Positions 44,294-52,124 of a stretch of 64,000 nucleotides of DNA are shown here, in pieces. Below the pieces are notes generated by a model, which saw only the letters and a program-made list of their open reading frames with translations, had not been told where the DNA came from and ran no database searches. The stretch comes from an uncultured Azospirillum sp. Lineage in GTDB: Bacteria; Pseudomonadota; Alphaproteobacteria; RF32; CAG-239. Location of the stretch: the NCBI GenBank assembly GCA_900539605.1, contig UQCS01000002.1, positions 26,549 through 90,548 on the forward strand, written 5' to 3'. The position numbers and the translations under genes were made by a program. Position 1 is the stretch's first letter, and the number at the start of each line of letters is the position of its first letter.

Positions 44294-46057
44294 CTATCGC
44301 AGCTGACTTTTATACAAAGAAGCATAAACTCCGTTTTCTTTTTCCAAAAGTTCCTGATGAGTTCCGCTTTCTACAATTGTGCCGTAATTCACCACCACAA
44401 TCCGATCAGCGTTCCGAACCGTTGACAAGCGGTGGGCGACAATAAACACGGTACGGTCTTTCATCAAATTATCAATAGCTTTCTGCACCACGGCTTCCGA
44501 CTTGTTATCCAACGCCGAAGTCGCTTCGTCCAAAATAACGATCGGCGCGTTTTTCAAAAAGGCACGTGCAATCGCAATCCGCTGTTTTTGCCCGCCGGAA
44601 AGCAAAACCCCCCGCTCGCCGATCCGGGTATCCAGCCCCAAATCAAGACCGCCGACAAATTCTTCCAGACAAGCGTCGCGAACCGCAGCGTCCAACTCCT
44701 GTTGGGTGGCATTTTCTTTCCCCAACAGAATATTATCGCGAATAGTCCCGTCAAACAAAAAATTATCCTGAAAAACCACCGCAATTTTGTCTCGCAGCGA
44801 ATCAAGCGAAAAACAACGGATATCGATGTCGTCAATTGTCACTTGCCCCGAATTGACGTCATAAAAACGCGGCAGCAGATTAACCAACGTTGTTTTACCG
44901 CCGCCCGAATTGCCGACAAAAGCCACGGTCTGTCCAACCGCAATTTTCAAATTGACGTGTTTCAAAACCGGATGACCGGGTTTATACCCGAAACAAACGT
45001 CCCGGTATTCTATACAATCACCGACCGTCGTCAGTTCCCGAGCTTGAGGGGTGTCCCGGATTAACGGCACCCGTCCCAAATTTCCAAAGACACGCTCCAT
45101 TGCCATCAACGCCATCTGCACGTTATTGTAATTGTTGCCGATCGACTTAATCGGATTGTAGAGCATGATCAGCGCCGTAATAAAAGAAACGAAGTTTCCG
45201 GCACTGATTTGCTGGTGAACGATCAAATAGCTCCCGGTCCAGATGACCGCGGCAATACCCAGCGACACAATAAAATGCATCAGCGGCGACATCATTCCCG
45301 TCCGTTGAATCATTTTGATCCCAAGCTTAAACACCGACCGTAGCGTTTCGCGAAAACGGGCACTTTGATACTTGTAAAGATTGTACGAAGCAATAATCCG
45401 ATTGCCGTTATAAGTCTCGTTATAATGACTCATTACCGCCGCACCGGAAAAAATAGTCTTGTCCATCACCGATTTAATCCGGCGTCGCACCGTTGTCAGC
45501 GGATACAAAGCGCCAAACAGTATCACCACCGCAATCAGCGCCAGCTGCCACGAATTATAAAAAAGCACAAAAATCAATGATACTGAGGAAAACACCCGGG
45601 TTGTAAACAATTTCAGATTAGAAAGCAGTCCATTACAAGCCACGTCAACATCGGTATTGTAACTAATCATCACCTGCCCCGAGGTCGTCGTGTCAAAAAA
45701 AGTGGCTTCGTTGGCCATCAGACGGTCAAACAAATCCATTTTAACATCGTTGGCAATTTTGCGCCCGACCCACGTATTCAGATAAGTTGCAGCATAATTG
45801 AGCAAACTTTGCAAGCAACTGAATATAATGATTAAAATCGGAATATAATTGGTGGCGTTGGTGTTTTTTTCCACCATAACCACATCCATATAAGGCTTCA
45901 GCGACCAGGCAATAACCGCATCCATCGATCCTATCGGGATCGTTATCAAAACCGAAAGCAACGCCCGCCACCAATAAGGTTTGATATACGGGAAAATTTT
46001 TCGATAATTTTGAATAACGTACAGGGAGTCTATTTTTTCTTTTAATTTTTTAAACAT
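44294..46057 (-). CDS. msbA: MsbA-like ABC exporter (lipid A or related flippase)
   Basis: 587 aa from the ATG at 46057; an upstream in-frame extension is not part of the domain and would cover the promoter. Six-helix ABC transmembrane domain (residues about 25-315) then a nucleotide-binding domain: Walker A GNSGGGKTTLVNLL, Q-loop VFQDNFLFDGTI, signature LSGGQKQRIAIARAFL, Walker B IVILDEATSALD and H-loop IVAHRLSTVR. It functions as a homodimer. MsbA flips lipid A; other half-transporters for lipids are possible. It is coupled to the U32 gene. Confidence 0.88.
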   Translation of the reverse strand: MFKKLKEKIDSLYVIQNYRKIFPYIKPYWWRALLSVLITIPIGSMDAVIAWSLKPYMDVVMVEKNTNATNYIPILIIIFSCLQSLLNYAATYLNTWVGRKIANDVKMDLFDRLMANEATFFDTTTSGQVMISYNTDVDVACNGLLSNLKLFTTRVFSSVSLIFVLFYNSWQLALIAVVILFGALYPLTTVRRRIKSVMDKTIFSGAAVMSHYNETYNGNRIIASYNLYKYQSARFRETLRSVFKLGIKMIQRTGMMSPLMHFIVSLGIAAVIWTGSYLIVHQQISAGNFVSFITALIMLYNPIKSIGNNYNNVQMALMAMERVFGNLGRVPLIRDTPQARELTTVGDCIEYRDVCFGYKPGHPVLKHVNLKIAVGQTVAFVGNSGGGKTTLVNLLPRFYDVNSGQVTIDDIDIRCFSLDSLRDKIAVVFQDNFLFDGTIRDNILLGKENATQQELDAAVRDACLEEFVGGLDLGLDTRIGERGVLLSGGQKQRIAIARAFLKNAPIVILDEATSALDNKSEAVVQKAIDNLMKDRTVFIVAHRLSTVRNADRIVVVNYGTIVESGTHQELLEKENGVYASLYKSQLR

Positions 46058-46087
46058 GTTACAACATACACCGTTACATTTTGGGGC

Positions 46088-46116
46088 ATTATATTCGTTT
46101 TTTCTCCAAAAGCCAA
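46088..46116 (-). promoter_or_regulatory. Promoter of msbA, adjacent to the prophage end
   Basis: On the minus strand TTGGCT (46116-46111) and TATAAT (46093-46088) are 17 bp apart. Predicted start near 46081. The prophage Rz1-like gene ends at 46138, only 22 bp further, with no terminator between them. Confidence 0.6.
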
Positions 46117-46137
46117 CAATTTTATGCAATTTTTCCT

Positions 46138-46368
46138 TCACGAGCGGCAAACTTCCAATTCACGCCGTAGTTTATCCAGCCTTCCGAGCCATTCCCAAAA
46201 TCGCGGTGCCTGTTCATAGCTGACTTTCTCCAACTCTAAAGCCACTTCCTGGCCTGCCGGCGGATAAACATAACAAATGTTACAATTCACCGGCGCGCAT
46301 GAGCTTAAGCAGATCATCACGACCGGCATTAGGCCGGCTCTGAATAAGCGCTTTTTTCTTTTCCACAT
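46138..46368 (-). CDS. Outer-membrane spanin subunit (Rz1-like lipoprotein)
   Basis: 76 aa from ATG 46368. A basic start and hydrophobic stretch end at a lipobox, MICLSSC, with Cys24 the lipidated residue. The mature part is short and has further Cys residues. It starts within the Rz-like gene in another frame and continues past it: the classic nested or overlapping o-spanin plan. Together with the i-spanin it fuses inner and outer membranes in the last step of lysis. It is the leftmost phage gene; a TTG- or GTG-initiated longer form is possible. Confidence 0.8.
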   Translation of the reverse strand: MWKRKKRLFRAGLMPVVMICLSSCAPVNCNICYVYPPAGQEVALELEKVSYEQAPRFWEWLGRLDKLRRELEVCRS

Positions 46369-46510
46369 ACCGGATAACCTCCCTTTCTTTTTCAACAATC
46401 TGTATTTTTGCCCGGCTTTCGCCCACTTTCACTCCCGTTTCATAAAAGGCAAAACAAAGGGCGGCCGCTGTTACCAGCGTCACCACCCAACGCACGAACG
46501 AATTTACCAT
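46280..46510 (-). CDS. Inner-membrane spanin subunit (Rz-like)
   Basis: 76 aa from ATG 46510 (MVNSFVRWV). One N-terminal TM (residues about 5-25) followed by a charged coiled-coil-like stretch (KVGESRAKIQIVEKEREVIR). The end of the gene carries the first codons of the Rz1-like protein in a different frame. The ATG overlaps the stop of the preceding membrane protein gene (46504). Layout, not sequence similarity, gives the call. Confidence 0.75.
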   Translation of the reverse strand: MVNSFVRWVVTLVTAAALCFAFYETGVKVGESRAKIQIVEKEREVIRYVEKKKALIQSRPNAGRDDLLKLMRAGEL

Positions 46511-47040
46511 ATCACAAACCCGGTAAGCACCGCTCCCCACAGCCATTCTCCCAGATTCCACGCCGTTTTGCCGCCTCTCTTGAACAGCAACCGGTCAAGC
46601 GCCTCCCCAAACAGATAGCACAACGGCATTAAAACGCCGCAAAGTATAACCGGGATTGACCTCACTGCCAGCCCGGTAAAAAAGCTCCACATCAACCCGC
46701 GTAACCCCAAAGCAGCAAATCCCCATATCCGCGGATATTCCGACAAATATACAACTTTACCGTGTAATTTTATCCGAACCGAATTGACAATTTCATCAAT
46801 CTGCGGCACTTCCGCCTGCGACGGCGCCGCCCCGAACAAAGCGCCGATATAAGTTCCCCATCCGAATTGCTGTCCCACATAGGCAGCAACAAATACGCAA
46901 ATCGTCGTTTCGATATCCCGGGCAAACAAAGCCAAAAAAAGCGGAAACAACAGCTTGTTCCCGCTAAAATCAAACAATCCGCCGCGCACCCGGTTAAGTA
47001 ATGCCCCGACGGCCATCCACAAAATTCTTATCATTTTCAT
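46504..47040 (-). CDS. Phage membrane protein of unknown role
   Basis: About 178 aa from the ATG at 47040 (or 47034); an upstream TTG lies in the AAGGAAAGG site. There are four to five hydrophobic segments, starting with NRVRGGLFDFSGNKLLFPLF and ending in a Trp-rich GEWLWGAVLTGFVIW. It lies in the lysis cassette between the endolysin and the spanins, so it could be a holin, but it is larger than most and not recognised. Confidence 0.6.
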   Translation of the reverse strand: MKMIRILWMAVGALLNRVRGGLFDFSGNKLLFPLFLALFARDIETTICVFVAAYVGQQFGWGTYIGALFGAAPSQAEVPQIDEIVNSVRIKLHGKVVYLSEYPRIWGFAALGLRGLMWSFFTGLAVRSIPVILCGVLMPLCYLFGEALDRLLFKRGGKTAWNLGEWLWGAVLTGFVIW

Positions 47041-47055
47041 CCTTTCCTTCAAAAA

Positions 47056-47211
47056 TTATAACAAGGCCAGCCCGGCCAGCCCGAAGCGCCAGGCACATAC
47101 GGCACCTACCGCCAACATACCCCACAACAGCCAATATACGCGCCGATGCCGCAGCGCCAGCCGGATCAGCCATTTCCAAAACCGGTACCGGCAATTTTCA
47201 TGTTCTTTCAT
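47056..47211 (-). CDS. 51-aa phage membrane protein, possible holin
   Basis: The frame runs from ATG 47211 to TAA 47056, with AAAGGTG just upstream. A basic Trp-rich N-terminus (ENCRYRFWKWLIRLAL) precedes one hydrophobic segment (YWLLWGMLAVGAVCAW). It sits between endolysin and the larger membrane protein. Size and location would suit a small holin or antiholin, but there is no family match. Confidence 0.55.
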   Translation of the reverse strand: MKEHENCRYRFWKWLIRLALRHRRVYWLLWGMLAVGAVCAWRFGLAGLALL

Positions 47212-47323
47212 TGTTCACCTTTCACCAACAAAAAAATCCCCTTGCAGGAAAAATCCGATCTCCGGCATCCCGCTCTCATACAAATAATACGCCAACATCC
47301 TCCCAAATAAACTTGACTGCTCC

Positions 47324-47755
47324 TCAATCTATATCATTGTAAAATAAATGATTCCCTACCTCATAGCATGGACTTTTGTGAGCACTCCATTTGGGACGAA
47401 CCGCCCTGGTATGATAAAAAGTGGCATTGTTGGTAAAATCCACCAACAAGCCGCCGATAGCCCGCGCTGCCAAATGCAAGCATTCGGCAAACACCGGATC
47501 ATTTTCATCAACCTTCTGCAAAAGCCGGTAATTCGGATCTTTTTCGTTCCAGCACGAAAACTGGCGCGGCTTCAAACAAGTCTCGGCAATTCCCGGAATT
47601 TTCACCCCGTATTCGGTGCGGTAACCGGTAAACCACTTCCGGGCATTAAACCGGTTAATAATCACCAGCGCCACCGCTTCCATACCTTCTGCCCCCTCAC
47701 CCCGTGCTTCGCCGTAAATCGTTTTGGCCATAATTTCAACATCTCTGTTACTCAT
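47324..47755 (-). CDS. Phage endolysin, cell wall hydrolase (SleB/Hydrolase_2 type)
   Basis: 143 aa. The Hydrolase_2 pattern is clear: MAKTIYGEARGEGAEGMEAV (catalytic Glu), VINRFNARKW, FSCWNEKDPNYRLL, and FYHTRAVRPKWS near the C-terminus. It cleaves peptidoglycan as a lytic transglycosylase or amidase-like enzyme. It has no signal peptide, so a holin would release it. It overlaps the small membrane gene upstream by 8 bp, with AGGAGG close by. Confidence 0.9.
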   Translation of the reverse strand: MSNRDVEIMAKTIYGEARGEGAEGMEAVALVIINRFNARKWFTGYRTEYGVKIPGIAETCLKPRQFSCWNEKDPNYRLLQKVDENDPVFAECLHLAARAIGGLLVDFTNNATFYHTRAVRPKWSAHKSPCYEVGNHLFYNDID

Positions 47756-47999
47756 CCTTGCGTTTCCTCCTATTTTTATCTGCCAGCATCAAATCCAATT
47801 TTACCTTTAATTCGGTCAAAAGTTCGTTCTGCTTGTTTATCAGCAAAATCAACCCTTCCACCCGTCCGTCATAGCTGTCTTGCCTTTTTTCCAACCCGTC
47901 CAGTTTGGTTTCCTGCCGGGCTTTCCACTCTCCCAGGCGGACAAAATTGAACAACACGCCCAAAAGCGCGGAACTGCCGCTGATTAATCCCCAATCCAT
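47748..47999 (-). CDS. 83-aa phage protein with N-terminal membrane segment
   Basis: Start at ATG 47999, directly after GGAGGAGAAA; an upstream frame would be inside a terminator. One hydrophobic N-terminal stretch (DWGLISGSSALLGVLFNFV), then a coiled coil (LDGLEKRQDSYDGRVEGLI). It overlaps the endolysin by 8 bp. The layout resembles small holin or XhlA-type proteins in reversed order; it may be part of the lysis system. Confidence 0.6.
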   Translation of the reverse strand: MDWGLISGSSALLGVLFNFVRLGEWKARQETKLDGLEKRQDSYDGRVEGLILLINKQNELLTELKVKLDLMLADKNRRKRKDE

Positions 48000-48012
48000 T
48001 TTCTCCTCCATC

Positions 48013-48037
48013 AAAAAAGGGAGCCTTAGGCTCCCTT
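48013..48037 (-). terminator. Terminator overlapping the end of the tail assembly gene
   Basis: AAGGGAGCC/GGCTCCCTT (48017-48025 and 48029-48037), a 9-bp stem with a 3-nt loop, followed by six T on the minus strand. The stop codon of the upstream gene is inside the stem. Confidence 0.8.
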
Positions 48038-48454
48038 CCATTCTTCAAAAGTTTTGACTTCCAACTCCGGAAATTCTTCGGCTTTCGGAATATCACGCAG
48101 ATATTGCCGATACCGCAGATATTGTTCCCGTTCTTCAACGGTCACCGGATAATCCTCCAACATCATTTTATCGGTACTCAACAGCAATATATCGCGTTTA
48201 AGCCGGATTTCGGCGCATTGTTGTTCTCTTTTGGCTTCCTCGCTCAACACCGGTTCCGGTTCTTGCTCAGGAAAATCCTCTATCACCCACTTTTCGCCGT
48301 CAAAGCAGCAGTTCTGCCGTACCGGATCAAATTCCGGCGGTTCCACAGACGTAGCGCTCGCGGGAAACAGCCATTTGCCCGGTTCCAACGGATCCGGCTG
48401 CACTTCCTCGCTCCCTAAATATTCACCTTTTTGATTGTAATTATATGCTAACAT
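48026..48454 (-). CDS. Tail assembly chaperone-like phage protein
   Basis: 142 aa. N-terminal YNYNQKGEYLGSEEVQPDP resembles the short tail-fibre assembly proteins. The C-terminal RLKRDILLLSTDKMMLEDYPV to EEREQYLRYRQYLRDIP, ending near LEVKTFEEW, is the phage tail assembly chaperone pattern (XkdX/DUF4376-like). It follows the collar-domain tail protein on the same strand, consistent with a folding partner. Start has AAGGAG 8 bp upstream. Confidence 0.75.
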   Translation of the reverse strand: MLAYNYNQKGEYLGSEEVQPDPLEPGKWLFPASATSVEPPEFDPVRQNCCFDGEKWVIEDFPEQEPEPVLSEEAKREQQCAEIRLKRDILLLSTDKMMLEDYPVTVEEREQYLRYRQYLRDIPKAEEFPELEVKTFEEWKGA

Positions 48455-48465
48455 ATGGTTTCTCC

Positions 48466-49602
48466 TTAATATTTAATTAAAAAGTTCAACGCATGGTTGC
48501 GCGGCGTTACATGCATGGAACTGCCGTAAATCGAAGACGACGCCGATGCTTTCATCGTATAGACAGTCTTGGCATTTGCCGTACAAGCATTCGTAAACGT
48601 TGTGACGGACTCCGGACTGCCGCAAGAAAAGCACCCACTGCTGGATCCATTAAACCATCCGGTATTTGACGCAAAAGTTCCGGTAATTTCCGGTAAACCT
48701 TCGCCTTGCCGTTTTCCGATCGCTGATGTAATCCCCGACAAATAACCACGAATAAAATCACCGCGAAAATCCGGCAGGTTAAAAGTGGTCGAACCGTCAC
48801 CGCTGCCGTAAGTGGTACCGAGAACACTGAACAAATCCGCATAAGTCGTACGGCTGACGGCAGCTCCGTTACAAATCAAATAACCGCTCAAAGACGCCAG
48901 CGGATATATAATAACTGTTCCCGGGTGTACAAAATGAGTAGAATTGATACTCTCCGCCCAATATTTCGCCGATCCTTGCGGATGCTGAGAAATCGACCCG
49001 ATCGCCCATTTTTGTGCTTCCTCTCTATAAGACAAAGCAGATTCCGTACTGGCAAGTATTACTTCTTGTAAACGTTCAACTCTTTCCACGTCTCTTTCCA
49101 CATCCATTTGATAGTTCTGAACTATCATCTTCATATTATAAGTAGCAGAAGCAGCCATTTGCGTATCTTCAAGCGCCTGATTGATGATCACGGTTTTTTC
49201 CTCGGCGTTCTGATTAAACTCCTCACTAAGATTATCGGCAAAATTTTGCAAATCCGCCTTCAGTGAATCGTCCACATAATCATGCAAGGCCGGCCGGATT
49301 GTCTCCTGATCAAACAGTTCAAGGGCCGGTTTTATATTTTCTTCGGCATAGCGGTCAATTTTCTCTTCCGCGGCACTCACTGCCTCGGTTTTGCTCTGCT
49401 CTATTTCTGTTTTCTTAACCGAAGTAAAAGCTTCCAGTTCCGGTTTTGAAACATCTTTAACATACTGGCAAATTTCATCGCGTCCATATTGAACATGAAA
49501 TACCGGCACATCAATTTCCAATTTCACTTCTTTCTGAAACAACACTTCTACCGAGGCTTCTTCGGCCGCCGCAAGTGCTAATATTGTTTGTTTTTCTGCC
49601 AT
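48466..49602 (-). CDS. Phage tail fibre protein with C-terminal collar domain
   Basis: 378 aa. A helical and coiled-coil N-terminal half (EAVSAAEEKIDRYAEENIKP, KADLQNFADNLSEEF) and a middle link lead to the tail-collar domain: LICNGAAVSRTTYADLFSVL, then GSTTFNLPDFRGDFIRGY, and an end in NHALNFLIKY. The C-terminus between these is variable, Ser- and Cys-rich, and probably binds the receptor. It is a paralogue of the 249-aa collar protein upstream. Role: host recognition at the tail tip. Confidence 0.85.
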   Translation of the reverse strand: MAEKQTILALAAAEEASVEVLFQKEVKLEIDVPVFHVQYGRDEICQYVKDVSKPELEAFTSVKKTEIEQSKTEAVSAAEEKIDRYAEENIKPALELFDQETIRPALHDYVDDSLKADLQNFADNLSEEFNQNAEEKTVIINQALEDTQMAASATYNMKMIVQNYQMDVERDVERVERLQEVILASTESALSYREEAQKWAIGSISQHPQGSAKYWAESINSTHFVHPGTVIIYPLASLSGYLICNGAAVSRTTYADLFSVLGTTYGSGDGSTTFNLPDFRGDFIRGYLSGITSAIGKRQGEGLPEITGTFASNTGWFNGSSSGCFSCGSPESVTTFTNACTANAKTVYTMKASASSSIYGSSMHVTPRNHALNFLIKY

Positions 49603-49605
49603 TTC

Positions 49606-49962
49606 TCACCTCGTCACCTGTTCTGTTATTTTAAAAACGCCGACTTTTCCAACTTGTTGCGGATAAATGGTATGAACCGCACCATTGGCAAATTTCAGCT
49701 CAATGTCGCAAACATAGTCCCCAACCTCAATATCGGTATTTTTGGGCGTCAGAGCGATAACGGCTTTCCCTTTTCCTGCATCAAGAATTTCTCCTTCCAC
49801 CGTAAACATGACCTTATTTTCTTTCTGATCTTTGACAGTCATCCGCAAAACACATCCGCTCAAATCCACATCTTTGCTTCGACTGTCCCGCAAATGTAGC
49901 AAAATATCAAAACTGTCTCCCTGCCGCACAACTATCCCGTTAGATGTCATATATCCTACCAT
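49606..49962 (-). CDS. BppU-like phage baseplate/tail protein
   Basis: 118 aa, beta-rich. IVVRQGDSFDILLHLRD, LRMTVKDQKENKVMFTVEG and YVCDIELKFANGAVHTIYP match the N-terminal plug domain of BppU-type upper baseplate proteins, though in a podovirus the role would be to attach fibres. The start at 49962 has AAGGAGG 8 bp upstream. It sits between two collar-domain genes, 3 bp from each. Confidence 0.72.
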   Translation of the reverse strand: MVGYMTSNGIVVRQGDSFDILLHLRDSRSKDVDLSGCVLRMTVKDQKENKVMFTVEGEILDAGKGKAVIALTPKNTDIEVGDYVCDIELKFANGAVHTIYPQQVGKVGVFKITEQVTR

Positions 49963-49965
49963 CGT

Positions 49966-50715
49966 TTAGTCCTCCTTCACCTTAATGAAATAATTAAGCG
50001 CAATATTCTTCATCCGGGTTTCACTGCCAACTCGTCCCGATGCTCCGCCCGAAGTTTTAAAACCTGCAGCAGCGGAAGCATCATTGGCATAATAAATACC
50101 AATGGTACGGCCGCCACCCGCACAAGCAGACTGAGCCCCCGGCAATCCGTGTGTATGGCTTTGAACCTGATCTGCCTGATAACTGCCGAAAACGCGGCTG
50201 CTGTCATAACCGCGACCGTTGTCATAACCACGTACGACAACCCCGCGACAATCCGGCAAATTAAAAGTTGTTACCCCGTTTCCTCCACCGAAAGCGGTTC
50301 CGATCGCTTTAAACAAATCTCCATATTCATCACGCGATACCGCACGTCCGTTACAGATCATCCACTTTCCGTGATCTTTCTGCAATGCCGAGCATTTGAT
50401 ATCTCCCACCATCAGCGATCCGTTGATGGTCGTGGTCACTTCGGTCTTAACCAGTTTCACTTTGTCATCAACCTGTTTCAGGTTTACGGCATCACTTTCC
50501 TCCACCGCATTACCCAGCCGAACCACCTTAAAACCTCCGGCATTAACGTTTCCTTTCATCGCTACTGTCCCGCTGCGCAAAAAACATTGGTTTAGCCCTT
50601 CGGCAAAATTATCATCTTCAGCATCGTGATGATCAGTCACAATGTCAATATCATCTATTCTGTCCTGTTCCCAGCTGTGCAGCCGGGTAAAATTTCCCTG
50701 TGAATCAAAAGGCAT
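49966..50715 (-). CDS. Phage tail protein with collar domain
   Basis: 249 aa from the ATG at 50715 (GGGAG upstream); an extension to 50778 would run through a terminator. N-terminal NFTRLHSWEQDRIDDI is followed by VRLGNAVEESDAVNLKQVDD, the repeat-like link seen in fibre proteins, then the collar domain (MICNGRAVSRDEYGDLFKAI, GVTTFNLPDCRGVVVRG). The end is RMKNIALNYFIKV. Similar in the C-terminal half to the 378-aa fibre downstream. Cys and Gly-rich tip. Confidence 0.85.
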   Translation of the reverse strand: MPFDSQGNFTRLHSWEQDRIDDIDIVTDHHDAEDDNFAEGLNQCFLRSGTVAMKGNVNAGGFKVVRLGNAVEESDAVNLKQVDDKVKLVKTEVTTTINGSLMVGDIKCSALQKDHGKWMICNGRAVSRDEYGDLFKAIGTAFGGGNGVTTFNLPDCRGVVVRGYDNGRGYDSSRVFGSYQADQVQSHTHGLPGAQSACAGGGRTIGIYYANDASAAAGFKTSGGASGRVGSETRMKNIALNYFIKVKED

Positions 50716-50730
50716 CGATTTTCTCCCTAT

Positions 50731-50760
50731 AAAAAAACCCGGAAGTATCGTTCCGGGTTT
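50731..50760 (-). terminator. Terminator after the S74-chaperone gene
   Basis: AAACCCGGAA/TTCCGGGTTT (50735-50744 and 50751-50760), a perfect 10-bp stem with a 6-nt loop, followed by a T tract on the minus strand. Confidence 0.85.
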
Positions 50761-50791
50761 ATGTTTCAACAAAAACAACTAATAAAAATAA

Positions 50792-51673
50792 TTACTTTTC
50801 ACACGCCAGCGCATAATTAACCCGCAGATAACCGTCTTCGCCGACCGTTACCGCATCCGGTTTAACATCACGCACTTCCTGAGCAATCAAACCGATCTGT
50901 GTCTGCGGCGAACCGATAAAATTAAAACGGTAAACCGTCAAACCGTTATCCAGCTGTCCGACCGGACTGATATTTTCCTTCAGACGCAGATCCGAAGACG
51001 CTGAGGCCAGCATCGCTATTGAATTCACAAGCTGTACCCCGTCTTTAAGAGTCAAACCTTGAGACGACCGTTGACTTTGATCGGTAATCTGATCCGAAGC
51101 CGCATTCCAGGCATCAAATTTATCCTTCTGCACCTGATATCCGCTGATGCTGTTCTGCAGGGACTGCAAAATCTCGCTCAGTGACAATTGACGGGCATTG
51201 TTGGTAAAGTTACCGGCCGTCACCATATCGTTCAAACTGTTTGAAAATGCATTCTGTCCCTGAATAATACTGTTGTAGGCCGCATTCTGCAACGCATCAT
51301 ACTGCGAGTCCTGCAAAGTAGAGAACGCATTCTGATAGGCATTGCTCCCCACTGCCAGCCCCTGATTTTGCAAACGGGTATTCAAATCCGCCGCATCAAG
51401 CGAGAACTGCTTGTTCAATTTATCCGCGGCCTGGTTATATACGGCATTTTCCATACGCTGCCGGGCCTCATCCGAACCGTCCGCACTATAAACATAATTC
51501 GGCAGTTGAGAAGATAAGGCATAGGCGTTGTTGGCCACATTTTTATAAGTGTTGTCCACCGTCGAGGTGTCCAGCCCGTCAAGATAATTAGAAAATTTGC
51601 CGGCAGCCCAAAGAGCCTGCGGACGAGTGGTTACAGAACGTGAACTGTTACCGCCCCCAAAATTGTTAGACAT
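50792..51673 (-). CDS. Phage structural protein with C-terminal S74 chaperone domain
   Basis: 293 aa. Residues 1-220 are helical and rich in Ala, Asn and Gln (NAYQNAFSTLQDSQYDALQN). From about residue 224 a Peptidase_S74 intramolecular chaperone follows: SDLRLKENISPVG with the autocleavage Ser, then YRFNFIG, TQIGLIAQEVRDVKPDAV, and a short end. S74 domains help fibres to fold as trimers and then cut themselves off. A helical carrier of this kind is unusual for a fibre and could instead be a virion or ejection component. It overlaps the GNAT gene by 8 bp. Confidence 0.8.
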   Translation of the reverse strand: MSNNFGGGNSSRSVTTRPQALWAAGKFSNYLDGLDTSTVDNTYKNVANNAYALSSQLPNYVYSADGSDEARQRMENAVYNQAADKLNKQFSLDAADLNTRLQNQGLAVGSNAYQNAFSTLQDSQYDALQNAAYNSIIQGQNAFSNSLNDMVTAGNFTNNARQLSLSEILQSLQNSISGYQVQKDKFDAWNAASDQITDQSQRSSQGLTLKDGVQLVNSIAMLASASSDLRLKENISPVGQLDNGLTVYRFNFIGSPQTQIGLIAQEVRDVKPDAVTVGEDGYLRVNYALACEK

Positions 51674-52124
51674 TGTTTTTCTCCTTTGTTTTAAAAAATT
51701 TACATTCGTTTTTCAACATGCCCAGAACGTACACGTCCCGGCCGTTTTCCCGATATTGCCGCATTTTTCCCTCTTTGCGAAAACCGACCCCGGTCGCCAG
51801 CCGAAGAGACGCCTGATTATCAACATCAATCAGTGCGTTCACTCTCCGACAGCCCCACAGATCAAAGACAATACCGAAAATTATTTTCAGCACCCGGCGG
51901 GTGCACCAACGTTTATCGTCGGTATAAATGCTGAGCCATACATCATTTCCCGGTTTTAAAGCAGTGTATAAAATACCGCCCGCCATTTTCCCGTTGATCA
52001 AAAATCCCAGAGCGGCAGAATTCTCCGGATTTGCATCTTCCATTTCCAGTTTACCGGCAATCAGCTTGGCAATCCTGCCATCATCATCTATGACAATCTT
52101 ACAAGATTCCGCTGCCTTGTTCAT
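51666..52124 (-). CDS. Phage-encoded GNAT acetyltransferase-like protein
   Basis: 152 aa from the ATG at 52124 (GGGAG 8 bp before); the frame extends upstream but would lie inside the gp10-like gene. GNAT features: LGFLINGKMAGGILYTAL (strand 4), VWLSIYTDDKRWCTRRVLK (acetyl-CoA loop position, not a perfect Q/RxxGxG/A), VNALIDVDNQASLRLATGVGFRKEG. The substrate is unknown. It is embedded in the tail module between gp10-like and S74 genes, with overlaps on both sides, so it is an ordinary part of the phage cluster. Confidence 0.78.
   Translation of the reverse strand: MNKAAESCKIVIDDDGRIAKLIAGKLEMEDANPENSAALGFLINGKMAGGILYTALKPGNDVWLSIYTDDKRWCTRRVLKIIFGIVFDLWGCRRVNALIDVDNQASLRLATGVGFRKEGKMRQYRENGRDVYVLGMLKNECKFFKTKEKNNV

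Noticed and set aside
46994..47194. 66-residue frame on the minus strand over the 51-aa gene
   Set aside because: Another frame of the same stretch; the 51-residue frame has the ribosome-binding site and a sensible membrane-protein composition.
47216..47323. Very short frames (17-23 codons) between endolysin and the 51-aa membrane protein
   Set aside because: Too short to support and overlapping each other; no clear start signal.
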